Positions 27,353 to 35,219 of a stretch of 37,706 nt of DNA are shown here, piece by piece (position 1 is the stretch's first letter; the number at the start of each line of letters is the position of its first letter). The stretch comes from Bacteroidota bacterium (GTDB taxonomy: Bacteria > Bacteroidota > Bacteroidia > Sphingobacteriales > Sphingobacteriaceae): assembly GCA_013286235.1 (NCBI GenBank), contig JABDGE010000032.1, positions 1-37,706 on the forward strand. The letters run 5' to 3'. Below the pieces are notes generated by a model. It did no database searches. It was not told the origin of the DNA and saw only the letters and a list, made by a program, of their open reading frames with translations. Position numbers and translations under genes: made by a program.

Positions 27353-28147
27353 ATGAAAAACACATTTTTCAAAAAGCTGCTGGTTATAGCAGCCGTGATT
27401 TACTTCCCGCTCCAGAGCATGGCCTGGGGAACGCAAGGGCACCGCATTTGCGGACAGATTGCAAGTTCTTATCTCACGCCCAAGGCAAAAAAAGCAATTT
27501 CCGAAATTTTGGGAAATGAGTCTATCGCCATGGCAAGCAACTGGGCCGATTTTATTAAGTCCGAACCGGCTTATGCCTATATGTCGCCCTGGCATTATAT
27601 CGATTTTGATAAAAAATATACCTACTCCGAAATGGTGGATTATTTAAACCAGGATACGGTTACCGATGCTTACACCAAAATGAATTTTTTGATAGGTGAG
27701 CTCAAAAAGAAGAGCCTAAGCCAGGATAAGCAATTGCTATACCTGCGCATGCTGATCCATATTGTTGAAGATGTGCACCAGCCTATGCATACCGCTCACG
27801 CTGATGATAAGGGCGGCAATGATTTTAAAGTAAACTGGTTCAGCACACCGACCAACCTGCATGCCGTTTGGGATTCGCAGCTGATCGATTTTCAGCAACT
27901 AAGCTATACAGAATACGCATCGGCTATTAACTTTTGCACACCCCCCGAGCGCGCCAAATGGCAAAGCGATCCTATCAGCCAATGGCTGTTTGAATCCAAC
28001 CAGATTGCCGAAAAACTGTACACCGAGATCAAACCCGGCGATACCTTAAACTACCGTTACAATTTCACCCATATCGCCACCGTAAACCGCCAGATGCTGA
28101 AAGCCGGCGTAAGGTTGGCAGGAATATTGAATTCAATTTTCGGTTAA
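27353..28147 (+). CDS. S1/P1-type zinc nuclease, secreted
   Basis: 264 residues. The signal peptide (1-24, ending SMA) is cut so that Trp25 becomes the new N-terminus, as S1/P1 enzymes require, because this Trp ligates zinc. All nine expected zinc ligands are present with P1-like spacing: Trp25, His30, Asp66, His81, His136, Asp140, His146, His170 and Asp174, in the motifs WGTQGHR, NWADFIKS, SPWHYIDF, HIVEDVHQPMH and LHAVWDSQL. Members cut single-stranded DNA and RNA and remove 3' phosphates from nucleotides, outside the cytoplasm. A role in scavenging phosphate and nucleotides is the usual explanation. It follows the lipoprotein gene with a one-base gap. Confidence 0.95.
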   Translation: MKNTFFKKLLVIAAVIYFPLQSMAWGTQGHRICGQIASSYLTPKAKKAISEILGNESIAMASNWADFIKSEPAYAYMSPWHYIDFDKKYTYSEMVDYLNQDTVTDAYTKMNFLIGELKKKSLSQDKQLLYLRMLIHIVEDVHQPMHTAHADDKGGNDFKVNWFSTPTNLHAVWDSQLIDFQQLSYTEYASAINFCTPPERAKWQSDPISQWLFESNQIAEKLYTEIKPGDTLNYRYNFTHIATVNRQMLKAGVRLAGILNSIFG

Positions 28148-28216
28148 CTGGCACTATGTAGTATCGGATAGAAATAATATTGAACCAACCAACTGCTCAA
28201 CTATTCAACCACTCAC

Positions 28217-28651
28217 ATGAAAATCTTGATGGTCTGCCTCGGTAATATCTGCCGTTCACCGCTGGCACATGGCATTATGGAGACACTGGCTAAAAAGCAG
28301 GGTTTGGACTGGGAAGTTGATTCCGCAGGTACCGGCAACTGGCACGTAGGCGAGCCGCCCGACCGCCGCTCCATCCGGACCGCCCGCGCGCATGGAATTG
28401 ACATTAGCGGCCAGGTATGCCGGCTTTTCAGGGTAAGCGATTTTGATACCTATGATCACATTTTTGTGATGGATAAAAATAATTTGAGCGACATGTTGGC
28501 CATGACCAGGAATAAAGAGGATGAGCAAAAAGTTAGTTTGCTATTGGGAGAGAAAATTGTTCCCGATCCTTATTATGATGATACCTTATTCGAGCCTGTT
28601 TTCAACATGATTGAACAGGGTTGCAAAGAAATAATTAAAGACCTTTCCTGA
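28217..28651 (+). CDS. Low-molecular-weight protein tyrosine phosphatase
   Basis: 144 residues, a usual length for this family. The catalytic P-loop C-x5-R-S sits at the very N-terminus (MVCLGNICRSP: nucleophile Cys7, Arg13, Ser14), and the general acid is Asp117 in the DPYYDD motif. It hydrolyses phosphotyrosine or arsenate-type substrates in the cytoplasm. No tyrosine kinase or exopolysaccharide gene is next to it, so the partner is unknown. The last 17 bases overlap the convergent acetyltransferase gene. The 69-bp gap before it holds a CAACCAACTGCTCAACTATT-type micro-repeat. Confidence 0.95.
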   Translation: MKILMVCLGNICRSPLAHGIMETLAKKQGLDWEVDSAGTGNWHVGEPPDRRSIRTARAHGIDISGQVCRLFRVSDFDTYDHIFVMDKNNLSDMLAMTRNKEDEQKVSLLLGEKIVPDPYYDDTLFEPVFNMIEQGCKEIIKDLS

Positions 28652-29141
28652 GGGTAAAAAAAGCAAGGTCTGCTTTATCCCGTTTAATATTGGCCTGTCG
28701 TTCGAAACCTGCTTTTTCCAACACTTTTTGTGAGCCGGTATTCTGCAGGGTTGTCACAGCCACCAATTCTTTGGCATCGGTATGGGTAAAGGCGTAGGCC
28801 ACAATGATCTGCGCCATTTCACTGGCAATGCCTTTGCCCCAAAAATTCTTCCGCAAAACGTAGCCTAACTCCACTTTGCTTTTGTCCTCGCTATATTCGC
28901 GCAGCAGGCAAATGCCGATAAATTCTTCGGTGCCATTATTGAACATGCCCCAGCGGCCAAATACCTTTCCGGCGGCATATTCCTCCAGCGAATCCTTAAA
29001 CATTTGCACGTTTTCATGCTGGCTCCGTTTGGGCAGATGCGTGGTGACATCCTTGTCGTCAAAAAGCGCTAAGTACGTATTTTCGTCGGCCGGGATAAAT
29101 TGCCTGATAAAAAACCGCGGGGTTTGGGCGATAAGATGCAT
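28635..29141 (-). CDS. GNAT-family N-acetyltransferase, RimJ/RimL-like
   Basis: 168 residues. It has the order typical of the RimJ/RimL branch: an N-terminal strand TPRFFIRQFIPADENTYLALF, a central GICLLREY strand, VELGYVLRKNFWGKGIASEM (the acetyl-CoA pyrophosphate loop within RKNFWGKGIA), and LVAVTTLQNTGSQKVLEKAGF. It transfers acetyl from acetyl-CoA to an amine; the substrate, whether a protein N-terminus or a small molecule, cannot be told. Its 3' end overlaps the phosphatase gene by 17 bp tail to tail. It is divergent from hisS. A good promoter match lies right before the start codon, so its message may be leaderless. Confidence 0.92.
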   Translation of the reverse strand: MHLIAQTPRFFIRQFIPADENTYLALFDDKDVTTHLPKRSQHENVQMFKDSLEEYAAGKVFGRWGMFNNGTEEFIGICLLREYSEDKSKVELGYVLRKNFWGKGIASEMAQIIVAYAFTHTDAKELVAVTTLQNTGSQKVLEKAGFERQANIKRDKADLAFFTLRKGL

Positions 29142-29146
29142 ACATT

Positions 29147-29177
29147 CAAAGGTAAGGTAAAGTGGTGTTAAGTCAAA
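29147..29177 (-). promoter_or_regulatory. Bacteroidota promoter TTTG-N19-TACCTTTG of the acetyltransferase gene
   Basis: On the minus strand TTTG (29177-29174), exactly 19 bases, then TACCTTTG (29154-29147). This is a full match to the -33/-7 consensus TTTG-N19-TAnnTTTG. The ATG at 29141 starts five bases after the -7 box, about where transcription should begin. Confidence 0.6.
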
Positions 29178-29297
29178 AGGCTGTGAATGGTGAGTTGTGA
29201 GTAGTGAATGGTGAATGTGGTTTGATTCGATTTTCGGTTGTTAACTTTGACGTTCCTTAAACAGCCCAAACCCTTCCCGCCAATTAAACTATAATTG

Positions 29298-29305
29298 TAC
29301 ATTTG
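29298..29305 (+). promoter_or_regulatory. -7 promoter box TACATTTG of hisS
   Basis: A perfect TAnnTTTG match, ending four bases before the ATG at 29310. There is no TTTG 19 bases upstream. If it is active the start codon lies at or next to the transcription start. It also argues against the TTG start at 29295, which would lie before the box. Confidence 0.45.
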
Positions 29306-29309
29306 CCGC

Positions 29310-30845
29310 ATGGCTTCCGATAAACCTGGCGTACCCCGCGGCACCCGTGATTTTTCACCCGTCGAGATGGTGAAACGCAATTTTATTTTCGATACGATCA
29401 AAAGCGTTTTCCGCAAATACGGCTACCAGCAGATTGAAACACCATCAATGGAAAACCTTTCAACGCTGATGGGTAAGTATGGCGATGAAGGGGACAAGCT
29501 GATATTTAGGGTTTTGGATAGCGGCGAATATTTTGAGAAAACAAAGATTTCGAAAAATATTCGATTACTCATTAAACAAACAATTGACTCGGGATTAGCG
29601 CTAGATGCAACTGTTAGTGAAATTAAGGAAGAGGACCTACCTCTGCTTGCTAAAATGATAGACAAATCTCGGGTCGCCCAACGTCAGTCAGAAAAAAATT
29701 TGATTGACTTCTTAGATGAGTATTTTAATTCAAGACACCTGGCTAACGAAATCTCCGAAAAAGCCCTCCGATACGATCTCACCGTCCCCTTTGCCCGTTA
29801 TGTGGTGATGCACCAGAACGAGATCGCCTTTCCCTTTAAGCGTTTCCAGGTACAGCCGGTTTGGCGAGCTGATCGGCCGCAGAAAGGCCGCTACCGCGAA
29901 TTTTACCAGTGTGATGCCGATGTGGTAGGCTCCGCTTCCCTGCTAAACGAAGCCGAATTTGTACTGATCTATGACGAGGCCCTGAGCAAGCTTGGGTTGA
30001 AGGATTTTGCGATCAAAATTAATAATAGAAAAATTCTATCGGGTATAGCGGAGATTATAGATAAAAGTGATAATATCATTGATCTTACTGTAGCCATCGA
30101 TAAACTGGATAAGATAGGGCTCGACGGCGTAACCAAAGAATTGATGGAGCGCGGTTTCAGCGAAGCCGATATCGAAAAAATAAAACCGGTAATTTTGCTC
30201 GAAGGGACCAACGCCCAAAAGCTCGAAAGCCTGCGCCTGGCGCTGATCACTTCGGACATCGGCCTTAAGGGTTGTGAGGAGATCGAAACGGTATTAAACT
30301 ACCTGGCCACCGGCAAACCGCAAACGGCAACCGTCGAACTGGACATTACCCTCGCCAGGGGCTTAAACTACTATACCGGGGCCATTTTTGAGGTAAAGAC
30401 CAACGAAGTTGCCATGGGCAGCATCGGCGGCGGGGGCCGGTATGATGACCTGACGGGGATGTTTGGCTTAAAGGGCTTAACTGGCGTGGGCATCTCCTTT
30501 GGCGCCGACCGAATTTACGATGTAATGGAAGAACTTGGACTGTTTCCCGCCACCAGTAGCCAGTCAACCCAAATACTTATCTGCTGTTTTGATAAAGAAG
30601 GCGAAGCCTACGCATTCGCTGCACTCCAGCAATTACGGGCAAATAATATCAACGCCGAACTTTACCCGGCAGGCGCCAAGCTGAAAAAGCAGCTGGATTA
30701 TGCCAACGCTAAAAATATTCCCTTCACTATCATCATAGGCTCCGAGGAAATGGAAAGCGGTCTTTTAACAATTAAAAACATGGAAACCGGGGTGCAGGAA
30801 AAGCTTTCGTTGAGCGAAATTATCAGTCGGCAAATCACACTGTAA
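29310..30845 (+). CDS. hisS: Histidyl-tRNA synthetase
   Basis: 511 residues from the ATG at 29310 ([17 protein letters not shown]); a TTG five codons earlier is possible but less likely. The enzyme charges tRNA-His in the cytoplasm. It has the HisRS opening PRGTRDF, the class II motif 2 region ([29 protein letters not shown]), the histidine-binding segment [15 protein letters not shown], motif 3 (GGGGRYDDL ... [10 protein letters not shown]) and a C-terminal anticodon-binding domain. It is longer than E. coli HisRS (424 residues). Part of the excess is a segment at about residues 74-148 between [11 protein letters not shown] and [17 protein letters not shown], and its DNA (29529-29753) is clearly AT-richer than the flanks. 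The segment is rich in charged helix-forming residues. Confidence 0.97.
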   Translation: MASDKPGVPRGTRDFSPVEMVKRNFIFDTIKSVFRKYGYQQIETPSMENLSTLMGKYGDEGDKLIFRVLDSGEYFEKTKISKNIRLLIKQTIDSGLALDATVSEIKEEDLPLLAKMIDKSRVAQRQSEKNLIDFLDEYFNSRHLANEISEKALRYDLTVPFARYVVMHQNEIAFPFKRFQVQPVWRADRPQKGRYREFYQCDADVVGSASLLNEAEFVLIYDEALSKLGLKDFAIKINNRKILSGIAEIIDKSDNIIDLTVAIDKLDKIGLDGVTKELMERGFSEADIEKIKPVILLEGTNAQKLESLRLALITSDIGLKGCEEIETVLNYLATGKPQTATVELDITLARGLNYYTGAIFEVKTNEVAMGSIGGGGRYDDLTGMFGLKGLTGVGISFGADRIYDVMEELGLFPATSSQSTQILICCFDKEGEAYAFAALQQLRANNINAELYPAGAKLKKQLDYANAKNIPFTIIIGSEEMESGLLTIKNMETGVQEKLSLSEIISRQITL

Positions 30846-30961
30846 TAATTTATTGAAGGCCCCGGTAACTATTATGTACTGCAGCGATAATGAAAGAACG
30901 AAAAAAAATGTTCGACTGTTTTCTTTCGAACCTCTAACCTCTAATCTCCAATCTCAAAACC

Positions 30962-32587
30962 TCACTTTACCGCCGCCCCAATCGTGGGCGAAACGTCGCT
31001 TTCATTTTTCAGCCGGTCCAGGGCAGTAATTACGTAAAGGTAACTTTTGCCTTTTTCAACTGAGTCGTCAGTATAGCTGGTACCGCTGTCGTATTTTATG
31101 TCGAGGATATTTTTGGGATTTTCTATGTCAACCTTTGCGGTATCATCGAAACGGTAGATCACATAGCCGTAAACCGGCTCCTTGTCTTTCGCCGGCAGAG
31201 GCGCGTTCCATTGTAATTGAACTGCTTTTTGAGGCCTTACGGTTGCGGTGAAATTGAGCGGTGGATTTGGGGGGATCGAATCCAGCCACAGCATTGGGGG
31301 TGGAAGCGCGGCAAATTTATAGTAATTGTTCTTCAGCGAGTCGGTAAAACCGAGGGGGTCATTCTCGAGCGATTTGGCGCTGAAATAAACGCTTCCCTGC
31401 ACCCTTGGATTGTCGCGCAGGTATTTGATCGCATTGGGCATTGCCGCCGGGTCTTTAAACTTACTGCCCTTTTTATGTTCGCCAATACGGTAAGCCGCCA
31501 TACCGATGTACAGGTGCCGGTCATAGGTATTATCGCTCCACCAGTCGAGTAGCTTGTCGAATGAAACAGAACGGTCGCCGATTGCGAAATAGATCTGCGG
31601 GTTGATATAATCGAGCCAGCCTTCCTTTATCCATTTTCTCGAGTCGGCATACAGTTCGTAGTAGGATGGAAGGCCATGGGTGTCGGAACCCTCCGGGTTG
31701 TTGGATTTGTTGGCCCAAACACCAAATGGGCTTATGCCAAACTTCATGCGCGGTTTATGCTTGTGAATACTGTCGCTCAGCACTTCAATCAGCGTATCAA
31801 CGTTGTGGCGCCGCCAGTCGTTAATATCATCAAAACCTGTTCCATAAGTCTTAAAGGTTTGCGCATCATTAATGGTTTGCCCTTCTATGCGGTATGGATA
31901 AAAATAATCGTCGAGGTGTACGCCGTCGATATCATAATTATCGACCACGTCCAAAAATACCTTAACAATGTAGTCCCGCACCTCGGGGATGCCAGGGTCA
32001 AATAGTTTCATGCCCCCATAAATAAAAAACCATTCAGGCTTAATGTTGCTGATATGGGTGGGGCTCAGGGTTGAATATTTGTTATCTGTCGACGCCCTGT
32101 AGGGGTTAAACCAGGCATGCAGTTCCATTCCGCGCTTATGGGCTTCGGCAATCGCAAATTCCAGCGGGTCATAAGCAGGGTTGGGCGCCTGTCCCTGTAC
32201 CCCTGTGAGCCATTTCGACCAGGGTTCGCGGCTTTTGGCGTAAAAGGCATCAGCGGCAGGTCTGATCTGGAACATTATGGCATTCATCCCGGCGTCCTGC
32301 AAAAAATCAAACAGGGTGGTTAGTTCTTTTTTTTGCTGGTCAATCGGCAGGCCCGGTGCACTTGGCCAGTCGATATTCTCTACCGTGGCTACCCAGGCGC
32401 CCCTGAACTCCCGCTTCGGCTCGTTCTTGATCTTTACAACGGTATCTTTAGTTTTTTGCATGGGTAACGACAACTGCCGGGCTGGCGTATCTTTTTTTTG
32501 CGCGGGCTGGCCGGGCTGCTGAGCAAACAGGGATAGACTAAAGAAGATTAGGAGTAACGGTAAGATAAACCGGCGGCAGATGTGCAT
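30962..32587 (-). CDS. Secreted family-10-like glycosyl hydrolase (GHL10/DUF187, YngK type) with C-terminal Fn3-like domain
   Basis: 541 residues. A signal peptide (about 1-22, ending LFAQQ) is followed by a linker and a hydrolase-like TIM-barrel domain with REFRGAWVATVENIDWPS, AGMNAIMFQIRPAADAFY, GMELHAWFNPYRAS, DIDGVHLDDYFYPY and KFGISPFGVW, the landmarks of the GHL10 group. Acidic residues in DGVHLDDYF are candidate catalytic residues. From about residue 445 a fibronectin III-like domain follows (PPNPPLNFTA ... VYGYVIYRFDD ... YLYVITALDRLKNESDVS). Members are thought to act on cell-wall or other polysaccharides; the substrate is not known here. It is transcribed away from the coiled-coil gene at 32914. 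Its 3' side carries an AGAGATTGGAG-type micro-repeat. Confidence 0.92.
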   Translation of the reverse strand: MHICRRFILPLLLIFFSLSLFAQQPGQPAQKKDTPARQLSLPMQKTKDTVVKIKNEPKREFRGAWVATVENIDWPSAPGLPIDQQKKELTTLFDFLQDAGMNAIMFQIRPAADAFYAKSREPWSKWLTGVQGQAPNPAYDPLEFAIAEAHKRGMELHAWFNPYRASTDNKYSTLSPTHISNIKPEWFFIYGGMKLFDPGIPEVRDYIVKVFLDVVDNYDIDGVHLDDYFYPYRIEGQTINDAQTFKTYGTGFDDINDWRRHNVDTLIEVLSDSIHKHKPRMKFGISPFGVWANKSNNPEGSDTHGLPSYYELYADSRKWIKEGWLDYINPQIYFAIGDRSVSFDKLLDWWSDNTYDRHLYIGMAAYRIGEHKKGSKFKDPAAMPNAIKYLRDNPRVQGSVYFSAKSLENDPLGFTDSLKNNYYKFAALPPPMLWLDSIPPNPPLNFTATVRPQKAVQLQWNAPLPAKDKEPVYGYVIYRFDDTAKVDIENPKNILDIKYDSGTSYTDDSVEKGKSYLYVITALDRLKNESDVSPTIGAAVK

Positions 32588-32913
32588 TAATGAATGTTGT
32601 TAAAAGCTGCAAAGATATGAACTCGCTTCAAAGCTGATTTAAAGCCCGCGTAATAAAATGTCTGTATTTTGTGTTTTAATCATATTGTGCTAATTTTAGC
32701 CGGTTGAGAACAAAATCGTAAATTTTAATCGATTCTCTTTTTGCGATTTCTTGCTGACAAAATTTGTGGTAACCGATTATTTTAGCCCGTTGTTTAAGTG
32801 TTTTAAAAGAATCAAGAGAACAACAACATCACAATATTGTTTAAGTTAAATAATTAAGCCGAGTCGTAAATGGCTGGCGCAATTAACAACATCTAAACAT
32901 AAAACCAATTGCT
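32588..32913. other. 326-bp divergent promoter region
   Basis: Lies between the hydrolase (minus) and the coiled-coil gene (plus). It is AT-rich with no frame of note. A good -7 box for the hydrolase is visible; none was assigned for the plus-strand gene, although several TTTG and ATTTTG stretches occur at 32660-32790. Confidence 0.6.
32610..32617 (-). promoter_or_regulatory. -7 promoter box TATCTTTG of the glycosyl hydrolase gene
   Basis: A perfect TAnnTTTG on the minus strand, 22 bases before the ATG at 32587. The expected -33 position reads AAAT rather than TTTG, so only half of the consensus is met. Confidence 0.45.
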
Positions 32914-33825
32914 ATGGAAAACCAAACAGGTCAGGCCCCAAAGAAAAATTCAAACGTAATATACTTTCTTATCGTAGTTGTACTGGCTCTGCTGGCCACC
33001 GACGTGTACTTGTATCTGCAAAAAAACAAGTCCGATACCCGGATAGTTTACCAAAACGACGAACGCACAAGGCTGCAAACCGAATTAGACAGCCTCGAAG
33101 CGCAAATCGAAACGGTGAATACCGGCAAAGCCAAGCTGTCGGCTGAAATGCAGACGAAAACCGATTCACTCGAATCCAAGATCAAGGTTTTACGCAAAGA
33201 ATTAGCCAAAGGCAAGCTTACCCAGGCTGAACTTGAGCGGGCCCAGGAAAATATTAAACAGCTCAGGTATTTTGTTACCAACTACACTGCGCAGCTTGAG
33301 GAACAAAAGAAGCAGATCAGTTCCTTAACTACCGAGCGGGATACCTTAAAGACCAGCCTGGTAACAGCCAAGAAGACAGATAGCAGTCTTGCCAAACAGA
33401 ACCAGGATCTTGGCGATAAAGTTAAGGTCGGCTCGGCCATCAAATTGGCCACCAGCGATGTCGTTGCGTACAAAATAAGGGGCAGCGGCAAAGAAGTGGA
33501 TACCAAACGGTCAAGCGTGGCCAAGAAGATAAAGATCAACTTTACTGTTGCTACGAATGATATTGCCGAAAAGGGTATGCACGATATCTATGTGAGGGTG
33601 ATCGATCCCACGGGAAATTTGATCACAACCACCGAGTCGACAAATTTTACTGCCGATGGGCAGGACTTGCAATACACTTATAAAACCTCAATTGATTATA
33701 AAAACGATGGCAGCTCATACACCATTGATTGGGTTAACCCTTCGGCTTTTCAAAAAGGTGGCTATACGGTTATCCTTTATGCCGATGGCTTTACCATGGG
33801 TAAAACCAGTTTTGAACTAAAATAA
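32914..33825 (+). CDS. Membrane-anchored coiled-coil protein of unknown function
   Basis: 303 residues. A short polar N-terminus is followed by one membrane helix (about 15-36, VIYFLIVVVLALLATDVYLYL region). A long heptad-rich coiled coil follows at about 45-160 (many E, K, Q and L; for example LQTELDSLEAQIE and SLESKIKVLRKELAKG). A C-terminal globular, probably beta-sheet domain spans about 170-303 (KINFTVATNDI, MHDIYVRVIDPTGNLI, YTVILYADGF). The layout suggests a protein held in the inner membrane with the coiled coil and beta domain in the periplasm. I do not recognise a named family; similar proteins are common in Sphingobacteriaceae as far as I recall. It is a single-gene unit with its own terminator. 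Confidence 0.85.
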   Translation: MENQTGQAPKKNSNVIYFLIVVVLALLATDVYLYLQKNKSDTRIVYQNDERTRLQTELDSLEAQIETVNTGKAKLSAEMQTKTDSLESKIKVLRKELAKGKLTQAELERAQENIKQLRYFVTNYTAQLEEQKKQISSLTTERDTLKTSLVTAKKTDSSLAKQNQDLGDKVKVGSAIKLATSDVVAYKIRGSGKEVDTKRSSVAKKIKINFTVATNDIAEKGMHDIYVRVIDPTGNLITTTESTNFTADGQDLQYTYKTSIDYKNDGSSYTIDWVNPSAFQKGGYTVILYADGFTMGKTSFELK

Positions 33826-33846
33826 AAGGCGAAACTATATTCAACG

Positions 33847-33878
33847 AAAACGCCCGGGAGTTTATTCCGGGCGTTTTT
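33847..33878 (+). terminator. Rho-independent terminator after the coiled-coil gene
   Basis: AAAACGCCCGG (33847-33857) pairs perfectly with CCGGGCGTTTT (33867-33877) around a short loop, and the 3' arm runs into five T. It lies 22 bp after the stop codon. The stem is flanked by A on one side and T on the other, so it may also stop transcripts of glgC arriving from the right. Confidence 0.85.
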
Positions 33879-33908
33879 GGTTTTACGGGCAAGTCTTGAC
33901 CCTAAGTC

Positions 33909-33933
33909 GTCGCGATAGCGATTGGGATTCGGC
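33909..33933. repeat. Degenerate GATAGCTATC-type element near the end of glgC
   Basis: GCGATAGCGATTGGGATTCGG, close to the element at 25257-25280 (GGATAGCTATCGGGATTCGG), and followed like it is preceded by a CAGACTTnC stretch. It sits in the gap between two convergent genes. Confidence 0.5.
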
Positions 33934-33956
33934 TTTTCCGACCTCAGACTTTCGAC

Positions 33957-35219
33957 TTAAATCACCGTCCCGCTGGGTATTACGGCCCGCTTTTTTACGA
34001 TCACAATGCCGTCCTGAACGGTGTAGGTTTCATAGTCTCCATTTTCCAGTTTCTCGCCTACATTGATCTGTACGTCATCGCCGATGCAGGTGTTTTTATC
34101 GATGATCGCATTGCGGACATGGCACCTGTCGCCTATACCCATAAATGGCGAATGGCTCAGGTGCGATTCCTTGATCTGCTCCAGCGTTTCATAGTTGTCG
34201 CAACCCATAACATAACAATTTTCGATGACGGACTCGAAACCAACACGCGTACGGATGCCGATAATAGATCTCGTAATGCTGCTGGCATTGATAATACACC
34301 CGTCAGCAATCAACGCCCTGTCTACCTTGGTGCCCGACATTTTTGATGGCGGCAGCATGCGTGCCCGCGTATAGATCGGCTTGGTATCAAAAAGGTTAAA
34401 CTGCGGAATGTCGTCCGTCAAACCGAGGTTAGCCTCAAAAAATGAGGGTATAGTACCGATATCTGTCCAGTATCCTTCATATTGATAGCTTACCACTTTA
34501 TGTTCGCTGATCGATTGCGGAATGATCTCCTTACCGAAATCTGTACGGTCATTCCCTTCCAACAAGTCGTAGAGAAGCTTTTTGTTGAACAGGTAAATAC
34601 CCATCGACGCGAGATATAGACGGCCCTCGGCCTTCATCTGCGGGCTAACTTCCGAAACCCAATTTTCAAATCCGCTCTTTGGTTTTTCAATGAACGAAGT
34701 GATCAGGTTTTCATCGTTGGTTTTCAGGATCCCGAATCCCGGAACATCGTTAACATGTACGGGGATAGTAGCAATCGAAATTTCCGCCTCGCTTTGGACA
34801 TGCTGGTTGATCATGTCCTCAAAGTCCATTTGATAAAGCTGGTCGCCCGAAAGGATAAGCACATACTCGAACTCATGCACAGACAGGTGCCGCAAACTTT
34901 GCCTTACCGCGTCGGCCGTTCCCTGGAACCAGGCCACGCTGGAGGGGGTTTGCTCTGCCGCGATGATGTCAACAAACGCTTCACTGAAGCTGCTAAAATG
35001 ATAAGTGTTCTTGATATGCTTATTGAGGGAGGCAGAGTTAAATTGCGTGAGCACAAATATCCGGTGGATACCCGAATGCAGGCAGTTAGAGATGGGGATA
35101 TCCACCAGGCGGTATTTTCCGGCAATCGGAACCGCTGGTTTTGAACGGGTGGCGGTTAACGGTGACAGGCGGCTGCCCTGGCCCCCGCCAAGAACGATGC
35201 AAATTACTTTTGAGGTCAT
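33957..35219 (-). CDS. glgC: Glucose-1-phosphate adenylyltransferase
   Basis: 420 residues, the usual length for bacterial ADP-glucose pyrophosphorylase. It makes ADP-glucose from glucose 1-phosphate and ATP, the committed step of glycogen synthesis. The nucleotide-binding N-terminus is clear (VLGGGQGSRLSPLTATRSKP followed by AVPIAGKYRLVDIPISNC), as are LILSGDQLYQMD, FIEKPK for the sugar-phosphate site and GYWTDIGTI. The C-terminus has the expected left-handed beta-helix (RALIADGCIINASSITRSII, IDKNTCIGDDVQI). Its ATG overlaps the TGA of glgA by four bases (ATGA), so the two are translationally coupled, with glgA first. Confidence 0.97.
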   Translation of the reverse strand: MTSKVICIVLGGGQGSRLSPLTATRSKPAVPIAGKYRLVDIPISNCLHSGIHRIFVLTQFNSASLNKHIKNTYHFSSFSEAFVDIIAAEQTPSSVAWFQGTADAVRQSLRHLSVHEFEYVLILSGDQLYQMDFEDMINQHVQSEAEISIATIPVHVNDVPGFGILKTNDENLITSFIEKPKSGFENWVSEVSPQMKAEGRLYLASMGIYLFNKKLLYDLLEGNDRTDFGKEIIPQSISEHKVVSYQYEGYWTDIGTIPSFFEANLGLTDDIPQFNLFDTKPIYTRARMLPPSKMSGTKVDRALIADGCIINASSITRSIIGIRTRVGFESVIENCYVMGCDNYETLEQIKESHLSHSPFMGIGDRCHVRNAIIDKNTCIGDDVQINVGEKLENGDYETYTVQDGIVIVKKRAVIPSGTVI

